Positions 54,137 through 64,000 of a stretch of 64,000 nucleotides of DNA are shown in pieces. How positions within the stretch are numbered: position 1 is the stretch's first letter; every line of letters starts with the position of its first letter. Position numbers and translations under genes: made by a program. This DNA comes from Spiroplasma endosymbiont of Aspidapion aeneum. Lineage in GTDB: Bacteria; Bacillota_I; Bacilli_A; Mycoplasmatales; Mycoplasmataceae. The notes below the pieces were generated by a model. That model made no database searches, was not told the DNA's origin, and worked only from the letters and a program-made list of their open reading frames with translations. The stretch spans positions 1,145,724 to 1,209,723 of the forward strand of contig NZ_OZ034994.1 in assembly GCF_964031045.1 (NCBI RefSeq). The letters run 5' to 3'.

Positions 54137-55168
54137 ATGGCAAATAGTAAAAAACCTACATTCGTTTCTATGGATTTAGGAACAGCTAATACTCTTGTTT
54201 ATGTATCATCACAAGGGATAGTTTACAACGAACCGTCAATTGTTGCATACAAAATCAAGGAGAATAAAATAATTGCTGTTGGTGAAGAAGCTTACAAGAT
54301 GATTGGAAAAGGTAACAAAACAATTCGTGTCGTAAGACCAATGGTTGATGGAGTTATAACAGATATTAGAGCAACACAAGCTCAATTAAAATACATATTT
54401 ACAAAGTTAAGATTATCAAAACAATTAAAACACTCAATCATGTTATTGGCATGTCCAAGTGTTATTACAGAATTAGAAAAGCAAGCTCTTAAAAAAATTG
54501 CCATTTCACTAGGTGCAGACCAAGTTTTCGTTGAGGAAGAAGTTAAAATGGCTGCCCTTGGTGGTGGAGTTAATATCTATGCAGCAACTGGAAACCTAGT
54601 TGTTGATATGGGTGGTGGAACAACAGATATTGCTGTTCTTGCATCAGGTGATATTGTTTTATCAAAATCAATCAAGGTTGCTGGTAACTATTTAAATGAT
54701 GAATGTCAAAAATTTGTACGTTCACAATATGGTTTAGAAGTTGGATCAAAAACCGCTGAATCAATCAAGGTTAATATAGGTTCATTATCAAAATATCCAG
54801 ATGAAAGACGTATGAAAGTTTATGGACGTGATGTTGTTTCTGGTTTACCAAGGGAAATTGAAATTTCACCTGAGGAAGTTCGTGAAGTTCTTAAAGTTCC
54901 AGTGTCAAGAATTGTTGATCTAACAGTTCAGGTTCTAGAAGAAACTCCTCCAGAACTTGCTGGAGATATCTTCAGAAATGGTATAACACTTTGTGGTGGT
55001 GGTGGATTAATCAAAGGTATTGATAAATACTTTGCTGATACATTACAATTACCATCAAAAATTGGTGAACAACCATTGTTGGCTGTTATTAACGGAACCA
55101 AAAAATATGAAAATGAAATTTTTGAAATCATTAAAGAACAAAGATATAAAGAGGCATTACATAGCTAA
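54137..55168 (+). CDS. mreB: MreB paralogue 3 of 4
   Basis: 343 residues; no UGA needed. Canonical motifs: MDLGTANTLVYV (phosphate 1), VFVEEEVKMAALGGG, VDMGGGTTDIAVLASGD (phosphate 2), LCGGGGLIKGID (adenosine). A strong terminator follows, so it is expressed separately from the next mreB although the two are adjacent. Codon use is richer in G/C third positions than neighbours, consistent with high expression. Likely a major filament subunit; I do not assign a class number. Confidence 0.96.
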   Translation: MANSKKPTFVSMDLGTANTLVYVSSQGIVYNEPSIVAYKIKENKIIAVGEEAYKMIGKGNKTIRVVRPMVDGVITDIRATQAQLKYIFTKLRLSKQLKHSIMLLACPSVITELEKQALKKIAISLGADQVFVEEEVKMAALGGGVNIYAATGNLVVDMGGGTTDIAVLASGDIVLSKSIKVAGNYLNDECQKFVRSQYGLEVGSKTAESIKVNIGSLSKYPDERRMKVYGRDVVSGLPREIEISPEEVREVLKVPVSRIVDLTVQVLEETPPELAGDIFRNGITLCGGGGLIKGIDKYFADTLQLPSKIGEQPLLAVINGTKKYENEIFEIIKEQRYKEALHS

Positions 55169-55180
55169 TTAATATTTTTT

Positions 55181-55208
55181 AAAACTGGTATTAATGCCAG
55201 TTTTTTTT
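55181..55208 (+). terminator. terminator after mreB (54137)
   Basis: AAAACTGG / CCAGTTTT stem with a short loop and eight T residues. Confidence 0.9.
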
Positions 55209-55225
55209 ATTTAAAGATAGTGACA

Positions 55226-55255
55226 TATTTTGTAGAAAAAAAATCTATTTTGTAG
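55226..55255 (+). repeat. 10-bp direct repeats upstream of mreB (55384)
   Basis: TATTTTGTAG at 55226-55235 and 55246-55255, start points 20 bp apart (about two helical turns), roughly 90-115 bp ahead of the TATAAT at 55342. Confidence 0.5.
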
Positions 55256-55341
55256 TAAAATATAAGTGTCCAAATTATTAATATTTAGTAATTGGTAAAT
55301 AGTTAGAGTAAAATATAGATTAGTTTTTATATCATTTACAA

Positions 55342-55347
55342 TATAAT
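55342..55347 (+). promoter_or_regulatory. -10 box of mreB (55384)
   Basis: TATAAT 36 bp before the ATG. No good -35 hexamer at 16-18 bp, so an activator may be involved. Confidence 0.45.
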
Positions 55348-55383
55348 ATTAAATAAGATTAAGAATTAAATGGGGGAATAAAT

Positions 55384-56442
55384 ATGAAAATGGATGAGCG
55401 CACATATATCGCATTAGACTTAGGAACAAGTAATGTTTTAGCATATGTTGACGGGCAAGGTATTGTGTATAATGAACCTTCAATAATGGCTTACGACACA
55501 AATACAAATTCACTTATTGCATTGGGACAAGCCGCATATGACATGCAAGGAAAGACTCACGATAGTATAAGTATGGTTGTGCCAATAAGAGATGGAGTTA
55601 TTACCGACTTGGAGGCAGCACAAGATATGCTAAAAAACATTTTTAGCAAACTTAAAATGTCAAATGACTGAAAAAATTCAATAATTTTAATTGCTTGCCC
55701 TAGCGAGGTTACAGAACTGGAAAGAGAAGCATTGAAGCAAGTGGCATTTGATATGGGTGCTGATATTGTGATTGTAGAAGAAGAAGTTAAAATGGCAGCT
55801 CTTGGTGCCGGGATTAATATTGATATCCCGAAAGGTTCTGTAGTTATTGATATAGGTGGCGGAACAACAGATATCGCTATTATTTCAATGGGGGATGTAG
55901 TTATTTCTAGATCAATTAAAATGGCGGGAAATTCATTTGATGAAGAAATAAAAAAATATGTTAGATCAGAATACAACATTACCATTGGTGATAGGTCATC
56001 TGAAACCCTAAAATTAAATTTAGGTTCACTAACCAAGTTAAAGGGTGAAAAACAAGAATCAGTTTTTGGTAGAGATATAGTATCTGGTTTGCCTAAAGAA
56101 GCTATAATTTCTTCTGAAGAACTTAGAAATGTTTTAATAAATAGTTTTAGTAGAATTACAGATTTATTAATAGAATTAATGGAGAACACACCCCCAGAAT
56201 TAGCTGGTGATATAGTTAAAGGTGGATTTACAATTTGTGGAGGCGGATCATTAATAACAGGAATTAAAGATTATTTTTCAGGAATATTCAATGTGCCAGT
56301 TGCAATTACTCCAAATCCATTAACAGGTGTTATAGAAGGTGCAAAAAACTTCAAAAAAACTGTAGTAAAAAGATTAGAATCAGATTACTATGGTAAAAAT
56401 GCAAGAAATGTAAGAAGGGGAAGCAATTCTGAATTCTTATAA
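55384..56442 (+). CDS. mreB: MreB paralogue 4 of 4
   Basis: 352 residues with UGA as Trp at SNDW-KNSII. ALDLGTSNVLAYVDGQGIVYNEP, VEEEVKMAALGAG, IDIGGGTTDIAII and ICGGGSLITGI are intact, so ATPase residues look functional. It has a basic C-terminal tail (YYGKNARNVRRGSNSEFL) lacking in the others, which may bind membrane or a partner. Start ATG 55384 follows GGGGG. It is followed by an IS-A end remnant that forms a terminator hairpin. Confidence 0.95.
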
Positions 56443-56486
56443 TTAATACAATTAATTTATAATTTAAAAATTAAAATTTTATATTA

Positions 56487-56560
56487 ATAGATATCAAATA
56501 TATAATGTGTTTTTTATAAATAAAATGTCATTTCTATAAAGAAATGACATTTTATTTTGG
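56487..56560 (-). repeat. solo IS-A right end acting as terminator of mreB (55384)
   Basis: In reverse orientation this stretch aligns with the last 70-75 bp of IS-A (TGTTTTTTATAAATAAAATG, then the hairpin, then TTTATTTTG). The hairpin here is perfect: 15-bp arms 56521-56535 and 56540-56554, 4-nt loop, T-rich tail. No other IS-A sequence adjoins. Confidence 0.65.
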
Positions 56561-57302
56561 GATATAATTGCATACAAAACACTATCATTGTTTATTATAT
56601 TTATCTTTACTGCAATTATAGTAGTAAATTAATGGTGGATTAATAAAAACTAAGTATGTTAGGTTTGAATCCAGTGTTGTACTTGGATTTTATTAAAATT
56701 TCTATATTTAAAACCTTTATTTATCTAATTTTGAAATTACATATCAAAAACCTTTGGGCTATAATTTTTAATTAAAAGTTGAGAAATTTAATAGTAATTT
56801 TGGTTTTTTATTATCAGTGATATAATATGTTGCATTAAGGAGTTTTAACTTGATAATTGGCTTAGTCTACAAAAAATTATGACTACAAAATAAGTCTTAA
56901 GATTATAAAAAGTCCTTATTAATATTTAATTACTTTCAAAATAAATAGGGTAGTATAATCTAATAGTTTTGTTCTTCAATATAAAAATAGTAATTCCAAT
57001 TTAGTTATTAACATTATATAAAGGGCTCATAATAGTGATTAAAATTATCTATTATTAGAAACTTGTAATTCATACTAATAAATATAATTGTTTCAATTAT
57101 ATATAAACTTTATTAAAAATAAAATTGATAAGAAAAATTATAAATTTGTACTAGAATAAGATGATTTTCTATAAAATAATAATAAGTAATTATAGTATTG
57201 TATGTTATCGTTTTAACATATGAGCAGAACTAAATTTACATTATTAATGTCAAAAAATATATGGTACAAATCTTGATTCTTATATATTAGTTCTATTTTA
57301 AT
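56561..57302. other. 740-bp gene-free region
   Basis: No convincing gene on either strand. A TATAAT (56821-56826) followed by AAGGAG and a TTG frame of 16 codons is present but is probably chance. The minus-strand alsD ends at its right border. Confidence 0.5.
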
Positions 57303-58010
57303 TTATTCTCCTTCAGCTTTCTTAATTTCTGATTGAATTAAATCAAGATCATAGTCCATGGTAAAGTCCTCATCTCTTATAAATAAATTTAATACAGTAC
57401 CCCACGCCAATTCAATGCGGATTTCTTTAGATGTGAAATCTATAACGTGACCACCTTTTTTTCTATCTTTATTTATAAAGTGGAAATGAAAACCATTGAC
57501 CAAAATATCCTTGTACTCGGATGGAGACCAAAAACCAACAAGGTTACCCTCCTCATTAGCAAATTTAAATATTGATTGATCTTCAACCGCTTCCTTCAAT
57601 TTCTTATAAGGTTTTTCTTGCTTATTAGGAACTCTATTTTTAAGAGTGACAAAATCACCAGAAACCTTAAAATAATATAAAAAATGTTTATTTTTATTAT
57701 TTATATATTCTTGCAAATTACTCTTTAGCTCATCAAAAGTAATATTATTAAAAATCAATTCATCTTTTTTAAGGAAATTGACAATTGATGCATATGGAGT
57801 AAATAAAGAGGTGGTATTGTTATTAATGCTTCCATCACTTAAAAGTTGAAAACATTTACCATCTATTATCACCATTTCACCATCGAGTGAGTCAAAAGTG
57901 CCAAGACCAAAATTTCCTTCTTTTAGAAGATCAGAAACCTTAAATTTGCTATTGTAATTACCGCATGCCAGAGATGCAATTGTTGAAACTTGAAATAACT
58001 TATTTTTCAT
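57303..58010 (-). CDS. alsD: alpha-acetolactate decarboxylase
   Basis: 235 residues, family length. It converts acetolactate to acetoin. Zinc ligands His175, His177 and His188 are in NGFHFHFI...GGHVIDF with the family spacing, and NFGLGTFDSLDGEMVIIDG is the N-terminal hallmark. No signal peptide. Starts at the alsS stop with a one-base overlap (TAATG), so the two enzymes are made together. Confidence 0.95.
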   Translation of the reverse strand: MKNKLFQVSTIASLACGNYNSKFKVSDLLKEGNFGLGTFDSLDGEMVIIDGKCFQLLSDGSINNNTTSLFTPYASIVNFLKKDELIFNNITFDELKSNLQEYINNKNKHFLYYFKVSGDFVTLKNRVPNKQEKPYKKLKEAVEDQSIFKFANEEGNLVGFWSPSEYKDILVNGFHFHFINKDRKKGGHVIDFTSKEIRIELAWGTVLNLFIRDEDFTMDYDLDLIQSEIKKAEGE

Positions 58011-59701
58011 TATAAAAAATCACCTAACAACATGTCACCTAATATTATATTTTCTGAATAATCTATCTTAATATCTACAATTGCGACACCATTATAAGTA
58101 AACGCTTCTTCAAGAACTTTTTTAAGTTCGCTTGGTTTGGTTACCGAAAAACCTTTAGCACCGAAAGATTCAGCATACATTTTAAAATTAATTTTCCCCA
58201 ATTCTATAGCTGTGCTTCTTTTATATTTACTTATTTGTTGAAAACTAACCATATTATATGACTCATCATTTCATATAAGGTGAGTAATGTTTAAACCTAA
58301 TCTTATTGCAGTGTCTATCTCTTGGCTTGAATATAGAAACCCTCCGTCTCCAGACATTGAGATAACTTTTTTTCCTTTATTTAAAAGTGAGGCCGATATT
58401 GCTCAAGGAAGTGCAACCCCTAATGTTTGCATACCATTAGAAAACAAAAGTTTTCTTGGTTCATATGATTTAAAGTTTCTAGCCATCCATATATATAAAG
58501 AACCAACATCAACTGTAACAATAGTATTATCATTTATGGGCAAAAATTTGTCATCGTCGATTAAATTTCGTATTGTTTGCATCAAAAATAATGGATGTAC
58601 TTTATTTTTGTCTACTTTAAATAATTTTGTAATGTTTTCGAACTTAGATTTTAGGTAAGTTATTATTGTATTTGCTTGTTCTGACAACTTAAAATCAAGT
58701 GAAACTAAATTGTCACCCAAAAAATCCATAGATCTAGAAATATTTCCAGTTAACTCCTTAATAGGTAGGTAATGATTATCAATTTCAGCTATTACGTGAT
58801 CAATATGATAGATTTTCTTAAACGAATCTTTGTTTCATGTTTCGGGGTCATATTCTATTGGGTCATATCCAACAGCAATAACAAGATCTGCTTCGTCCAA
58901 AAGCATATCACCTGGCTGATTTTTAAATAATCCTACCCTCCCCAAAAATGTTTCCTCAAGATTACGGGGAATAATACCAGCTCCTTGAAATGTTTCCACA
59001 ACTGGTATCTTAACTTTTTTCAAAAAGTTCCTAATAGACCTAACAGCCTCGTTATCGCTTGATCTCATACCTAATAATAAAACTGGAAGTTTTGCTTTTT
59101 TTATTTCCTCAGCTAACTCGAGCAAATAATCAGTTCTTGCATGTTCGGTAATATATTCCTCTTTTGGACTTAAAGCTTCATTCTCTACCAATTCATATTG
59201 TACATCCTGAGGGACTGAAACAAAAGTTGCCCCTTGTCTAGGGAGACTTGCTATACGATATGCATTTACAAGAACTTCGCTAATACTTTTTGCACTATTA
59301 ACTTCCTGTGCATATTTAGTAACAGGTTTCATAAGAGCAACATTATCCATTGATTGATGTGTTCTTTTAGGGGCGCTTTCTCTTTTTACATTTCCACCGA
59401 TAGCTAATATAGCGTCACCCTCGCTTGTTGCTGTGATCAGTCCAGTGGCAAGATTTGAAACACCGGGTCCAGATGTTACAAAAACTACTCCTGGTTTGTT
59501 GGTTAATCTTCCTATTCCTTGGGCCATAAAGGCGGCGTTTTGTTCATGTCTTGTGACAATTAATTGCGGGGCATTTTTATAATCTCTAAAAATATCTAGG
59601 GTTTTATCTATCTTTGCACCAGGTACTGTAAAGACATAATCTATTTTATGATTTATCAATGTTTCTACTATTATATTTGCTCCATTTTTAACTTTTTTCA
59701 T
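58010..59701 (-). CDS. alsS: acetolactate synthase, catabolic type
   Basis: 563 residues. Thiamine-diphosphate enzyme joining two pyruvates. [14 protein letters not shown] holds the catalytic Glu53; [29 protein letters not shown] and the ThDP motif [16 protein letters not shown]...LIWND follow. Catabolic AlsS features (no regulatory subunit, [14 protein letters not shown]) fit better than biosynthetic IlvB. UGA Trp codons split it in three (DPETW-NKDS, GVALPW-AISA). AAAGGAGAAAA precedes the start. Together with alsD it routes pyruvate to neutral acetoin. Confidence 0.95.
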
Positions 59702-59744
59702 TTTTCTCCTTTATTATTTAATTAATTTGTTTTTTTGTATAAAA

Positions 59745-59769
59745 AAATAAGCTATTTTTTTGCTTATTT
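59745..59769 (-). terminator. terminator between tatD and alsS
   Basis: AAATAAGC/GCTTATTT stem followed by TTTTT on the minus strand. It ends the mnmE-tatD transcript; a promoter for alsS must lie within or after it. Confidence 0.75.
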
Positions 59770-59773
59770 AAAA

Positions 59774-60568
59774 TTATTTTATTTTGAAAACTTTTTTTGC
59801 ATTGTTACATGTCGTATTTATAACATCATTCAATGGCAATTTTTTTAGCTCAGAGATTTTCTTAGCTGTGTAACCAATATATTTTGGAAAGTTAACAGTT
59901 CCTCTTTTGGGAACAGGGGTTAGATAAGGTGCATCTGTTTCGATTACTATATTATTAATAGAGATTTTTTCAACTACTGATTGAAATTCTTTAGCATTAT
60001 CAAATGTAACAATTCCACCTATTGATATATAAAATCCGCTATCTATATAACTCTTGGCTGTTTCATAATCCTGAGTAAAACAATGAAGAATTCCTTTGTT
60101 AATATTGTGTTTTTTTAAAATTTTTAGCGCGTCTTTATAAGCGTCTAAAGTTCCTTCTATATCCCTTACATGCAAAACAACTGGCAAATCATGTTTCTTT
60201 GCTATTTTTAGTTGTTCCTCAAATAAAGCAATTTGTTTGTCTTTATTTAATTTTTTAACAAAATAGTCAAGACCAATTTCTCCTACAGCAACTACTTTAT
60301 CATAAAAGCAAAGATCATCAATTTTTGTTAAGTCCATAAGTGATGTAGTATTTGCTTGATCGGGGTGAACGCCAACGGATGCATATACTATATCATATTT
60401 CATTGAATATTTAGCAGCTTCCTCAGAAGATGCAACATCAAATCCAGAACAACAAATACCCGCAACCTGATTGGTCAACGCTTCCTCAATAATTTTGCTT
60501 GTTTTAATCCCAAGTCTTACATATGTTTCCTCAAATAAGTGAGTATGTGCATCAAATAATCCTATCAT
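59774..60568 (-). CDS. tatD: TatD family DNase
   Basis: 264 residues. Metal-dependent hydrolase: FDAHTHL (metal His pair), GEIGLDYF, VVLHVRDIEG, LHCFTQDYE and IETDAPYLTP, all TatD motifs. Probably a 3'-5' exonuclease in DNA repair or turnover. I start at ATG 60566-60568 (MIGLFDAHTHL), 5 bp after the mnmE stop with GTAGGGA ahead; a GTG-like start seven codons earlier would overlap mnmE. Needs no UGA. Confidence 0.93.
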   Translation of the reverse strand: MIGLFDAHTHLFEETYVRLGIKTSKIIEEALTNQVAGICCSGFDVASSEEAAKYSMKYDIVYASVGVHPDQANTTSLMDLTKIDDLCFYDKVVAVGEIGLDYFVKKLNKDKQIALFEEQLKIAKKHDLPVVLHVRDIEGTLDAYKDALKILKKHNINKGILHCFTQDYETAKSYIDSGFYISIGGIVTFDNAKEFQSVVEKISINNIVIETDAPYLTPVPKRGTVNFPKYIGYTAKKISELKKLPLNDVINTTCNNAKKVFKIK

Positions 60569-60573
60569 TTTCC

Positions 60574-61932
60574 CTACTTTCCAAGACAATATTTTTTAAA
60601 TATATTGTCTATAATTTCATTACTATTATCAATCCCCAAAATTTGATTAAAAATTTCTAAAACTTTATTTATTGACAATATAATTATATCAAAAAATTGT
60701 TCGTTTTCTATTTCAATAATAATATGTTTAATGATTTTTTTTATTTTTTTAAACAGGTTCAAATTATCATACGAAGATAAGAACAACAGTTCTTCACTCT
60801 CAAGATCAATAACATTTGAATAATTTATACACAAATAATCAAGCAGTCTAATATAACTATCGTCATATGATGAATATAAAAACAGAGTTGGAAAATCCTT
60901 GCTGATTTGTTCTTTTTCATAATCTTTTAACTTATCCGCTTTGCTTAACAAAATTATTAAATTTGAATTTTTATTTATAAATTTTTTATGTTCATTATAA
61001 TGACCAACATTATCAATAACCCATATAATAATATTTGCATCTTTTATTTTACTTAAACTCTTCTCAATTCCCATTTTTTCAATTGTGTTATTTGTTTCAC
61101 GTATACCTGCAGTATCAGCAAAATTTAACACAACATCTTTGTATTCAATTTCTCTTTCAATTATATCTCTCGTTGTTCCTTCTATATCTGTTACAATTGC
61201 TTTATCTTCCCTTATAAGAGAGTTAAATAATGATGATTTTCCAACATTTGGTTTTCCAACAATAACAACATTAATTCCATTACTATTTTTTAAAATTAAT
61301 GTGTTGTCTATTATCGTTTTATTAACTTCCAATAGTATTTGAGTAAACTCCTTTTTAATAGTAGTTCTATCATTTTTTTCAATATCATCATATTCGGGAT
61401 AATCAATGCTAGTTTGAATTATTGAAATAATATCAATTATCTTATTCTTAAGATGGTATATTTTATTAGAATTTTTTTTGCTCATTGCCATACTGTTGAT
61501 CAAAATATCGTTATAAGTTTTAGAATTAATAAGGCGGTTTATGGCATCGGCTTGAATTAAGTCTATTTTCCCATTTATATAAGCTCTTTTACTAAATTCA
61601 CCATTTTCAGCCATTCTACAACCATTAGAAATTAAAATATCTATTATTTTTAAAACTATTTTTTTATTTCCATGACAATTAATTTCAACCATTTCTTCAC
61701 CTGTGAATGATTTATTGTTTATAAATCATAAAAAAATACATTCATCAATTATTTTATTATTATCCTTCACTTTTCTAAGACAAACTCGATTAATTGAGGA
61801 AAGCGGTTTTAAAATAATTTTATTTGTAATGTAAATAGCATTGGGGCCGCTAATTCTTATAATGCCAATAGTTTGATTAATTTTTGGTGATGTTGCAGGA
61901 GCAACTATTGTATCTTCCAAACTATATTTCAT
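60574..61932 (-). CDS. mnmE: tRNA modification GTPase MnmE
   Basis: 452 residues. N-terminal folate-binding domain (DTIVAPATSPKINQTIGIIRISGPNA), central helical domain holding a GTPase (G1 VGKPNVGKSSLFN, G2 IEGTTRDIIE, G3 FADTAGIRE, G4 LSKADKL) and the C-terminal CLGK motif. Works with MnmG (31313-33193). UGA Trp joins DECIFLW-FINNK. It is next to yidC, as in most bacteria near oriC. Confidence 0.96.
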
Positions 61933-61973
61933 ATCTACCCCTTTTTATATATATTTAACAAAGTGAAAATTTA

Positions 61974-63176
61974 TTAATTGGGTGATTCTGAATCTCTAAT
62001 TTTTAAAATTTTCTTTGCTTGAATTAATTTTAATTTTTCTCGTTTTTTTAATTGGCGTTTAGGTTTGGTTTTATTTAGAAAATGAATGGATAAAACCTGA
62101 AATATTTGAATTGATGATGAGAATGTTCAATATATAACTACACCTGTGGGAATATTTGCAACCATAAAAGCAAACACCAAGGCCAAAACAGAAGACATTA
62201 TTATATTTTTTCTCCTTTGTTTTTTTACATCGTTTGTCTCATGTTTTTTTCTACCCTCTATTACTTGAATTAAAATTGGTAGAATTGATGCAAAAAATTG
62301 AATTGGAACATAAAGAGCAATAAAGGTGAAGTAAATTGGTTCCCCACTTATAGTTTTGCTTCAAGGTATTCCAGTTAAAGATACTTGGCCCACAGTGGTT
62401 ATTCTTAAAGTTCTCGAAGTTCTAACACCTGTATATAATGAATATAAAACGGGCATCATCATAAATTGAACAACTATTTGAGCATAGGGATTAAGATTCT
62501 CCTTTTTCTGATATTTAAGCATTTCAATTTGCATTTTTTGTTTAGCCTCTTTTGATGGGTCTCCTTTATATTTACTTTTTATTTTTTGTTGTTCTGTTTG
62601 AAATTTCATCATTTTATCTTGATTTAATTGTTGTTTCCATGAAAGTGAGAAAATAAATAATTTAACAAAAAAACATGTAAAAAATATTCCAAAAATTACC
62701 GCCACAGGATATAATTTTTTATCAGTATTTAGGCTTCAACCATTCAGCCATTTAATATTAAATGATAAAAATCAAGTCATTGGGTAAACAAATAAACCAT
62801 AATATGGGGATTTAGTAACCTTAAATGAATCTGCCCAAGAAGTTATTGGAATATATTTATAACATTTTAAAGAGTTTCCATCCTTAAAAAATCAATATGT
62901 TTTGTGAGCTTCATTATCTCCCAATGATTTTAAAATAATTTCTAAGTTAACACCTGCGTTAAAAAAATTTCTTCCCGACATATCGCTAACTGCCATAATT
63001 GAATATTTTGGTTGAAAGTTTTGTATACAACCTCATAACATTGTTATAATCATAAATAAAAAAAGAAAAACCTTTGTTCAAGATCAAACTAGTTTAAGAG
63101 TCTGCTTTTTAGATTTTTTTGTATCAGATATTGGGTTTAAATATTTACCATAATCAACCTTATTCGCTATATACAT
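61974..63176 (-). CDS. yidC: membrane protein insertase YidC
   Basis: 400 residues. Inserts membrane proteins alone or with SecYEG. About five or six membrane helices: an N-terminal helix (VFLFLFMIITMLWG), the conserved insertase core with FKLFIFSLSWKQQ-type and QIVVQFMMMPVLYSLYTGV segments, and NIPTGVVIYWTFSSSIQIFQ near the end. A basic C-terminal tail (KPKRQLKKREKLKLIQAKK) may contact the ribosome. Many UGA codons are Trp. Start ATG 63174-63176; rnpA lies 14 bp upstream. Confidence 0.94.
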
Positions 63177-63190
63177 TTATATCTCCTTAA

Positions 63191-63517
63191 TTATTTTATA
63201 AGATTAAAACAATTTAATAAATGACCAAAATTTTCTTGATATGAAAAATCCTTGTATTTTTTTCTAACAATTACAATTAGGTTTTTCTTTTTTGTTTTTT
63301 TAAGTTTTATGATTTCAAAAATCATAGTTCTTATTTGTCTCTTAATTTTATTTCTCACAATCGCATTGCCATTTTTTTTTCCTACAGAAATTCCATATTT
63401 AAACTTTATAGATTTTTTATCCAAAAAAATAATAAAACATGCATTTTGAACTGAATAATTTTTTTGAATAATTTTTTGAAATTCAAAATTTTTTTTAATT
63501 ATGTCTTGATTTTTCAT
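63191..63517 (-). CDS. rnpA: ribonuclease P protein component
   Basis: 108 residues, family length. It binds the RNase P RNA for tRNA 5' maturation. KYGISVGKKNGNAIVRNKIKRQIR is the RNR motif. Located 6 bp after rpmH, the universal rpmH-rnpA arrangement beside oriC. No UGA needed. Confidence 0.95.
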   Translation of the reverse strand: MKNQDIIKKNFEFQKIIQKNYSVQNACFIIFLDKKSIKFKYGISVGKKNGNAIVRNKIKRQIRTMIFEIIKLKKTKKKNLIVIVRKKYKDFSYQENFGHLLNCFNLIK

Positions 63518-63523
63518 TCAAAA

Positions 63524-63658
63524 TTATGCACTTAATACTTTTCTTCCTTTTGCTCTTCTTCTTTTTATAACGTTTCTTCCATTTTTGGTGGACATTCTCG
63601 CTCTAAAACCATGAGTTCTAGCATGTTTTATTTTACTTGGTTGTCAAGTTCTTTTCAT
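63524..63658 (-). CDS. rpmH: 50S ribosomal protein L34
   Basis: 44 residues. [20 protein letters not shown] with UGA as Trp5, then [24 protein letters not shown], matches L34 end to end. First gene of the rpmH-rnpA-yidC-mnmE-tatD set, reading away from oriC. Confidence 0.97.
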
Positions 63659-63967
63659 TATCTTATCATTCCTTTCTTTAAACGAAATAAACTATATTGA
63701 TTATATATTATTTTTCGTATAGGAAAATTAAAATTTTAGTTATTTGTGTTTTTATTTATTTTTTTTATTAACTTATCCACAATTGGAATAAACTAATTAA
63801 ATAAGGGATTTTAACTCATTTTAAGATAAAAAATGTTAATATCTTATTTGTTTAATTAATTATATTTCTAACATGTTAATAACTTCGTGTTATCTATGTT
63901 TATTGAGATTTCTAAAACAAAGTTATCCACAATGCACAGGAATATTATTATTGAGGGAAAAAAATCT
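63659..63967. other. oriC region with DnaA boxes
   Basis: AT-rich intergenic DNA between rpmH and the plus-strand gene taken as dnaA. Two perfect DnaA boxes TTATCCACA in the same orientation at 63773-63781 and 63923-63931. A weaker site is near 63890. The rpmH side of dnaA is the standard bacterial origin location. Confidence 0.9.
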
Positions 63968-64000
63968 ATGAAATATTATATAATAAATATGGAGAATCTA
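63968..64000 (+). CDS. dnaA: start of a plus-strand gene, presumably dnaA
   Basis: Only the first codons are in the window. ATG 63968 lies 9 bases after GAGGGA (63953-63958); ATG 63989 (MENL...) in the same frame is the alternative start. Identity is inferred from position beside DnaA boxes and rpmH, not from sequence. Confidence 0.55.
   Translation, partial: MKYYIINMENL

Noticed and set aside
55557..56189. Minus-strand 210-codon frame over mreB 55384
   Set aside because: Long only because of the plus-strand codon pattern; opposite strand encodes a well-supported MreB.
56820..56900. Possible short transcription unit (TATAAT, AAGGAG, 16-codon frame from TTG)
   Set aside because: No -35, very short frame, no family; such matches are expected by chance in DNA this AT-rich.

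Overview
The window is Mollicutes DNA, most likely from a Spiroplasma. It is strongly A+T-rich. UGA is read as tryptophan throughout: almost every housekeeping protein is cut by in-frame UGA under the standard code and becomes full length when UGA is Trp. Four mreB paralogues in a wall-less genome point to Spiroplasma. The right edge is the chromosomal origin (rpmH on the minus strand, two perfect DnaA boxes, then the first codons of a plus-strand gene taken as dnaA), so the window is the arm immediately to the left of oriC. Most genes lie on the minus strand, running with the replication fork.

Layout. 0-13.5 kb is an insertion-sequence-rich zone: the end of an M13 peptidase, a PTS EIIC permease, rplJ-rplL on the plus strand behind an L10-type leader, rplK-rplA on the minus strand, and between them several copies and relics of two IS3-type elements, called here IS-A (about 1.38 kb) and IS-B (1.47 kb). 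13.5-38.5 kb is a dense, conserved minus-strand block: cysS-rlmB-sigma factor-rpmG-secE-nusG-ppiB in Firmicute order; an ECF S component, an acidic protein and a lipoprotein; rpsF-ssb-rpsR and rplI-dnaB; ispD-asnA-lysS-dusB; an ABC ATPase and hslO; mnmG, metS, pth, prs, ispE, rsmA, rnmV. 38.5-56.6 kb alternates plus-strand mreB genes and an ABC-F ATPase with IS debris and a complete minus-strand riboflavin operon (ribD-ribE-ribBA-ribH) under an FMN riboswitch. 57-64 kb holds an acetoin pair (alsS-alsD), tatD, mnmE, yidC, rnpA, rpmH and oriC.

How the parts fit. The cell makes riboflavin, part of the MEP isoprenoid pathway (ispD, ispE) and acetoin, and builds its shape with an expanded MreB set instead of a wall. 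IS activity has broken the ancestral secE-nusG-rplKAJL cluster, leaving rplJ-rplL facing the replication fork. Only one IS-B copy (10656-12127) keeps open reading frames. Four-fifths of the remaining IS DNA is decayed, but IS ends carry hairpins that may act as terminators for neighbouring genes. The points most worth following are the riboflavin operon and riboswitch, a 16-bp-arm palindrome between that operon and a divergent mreB, and two IS-A copies that share the same inactivating mutations.
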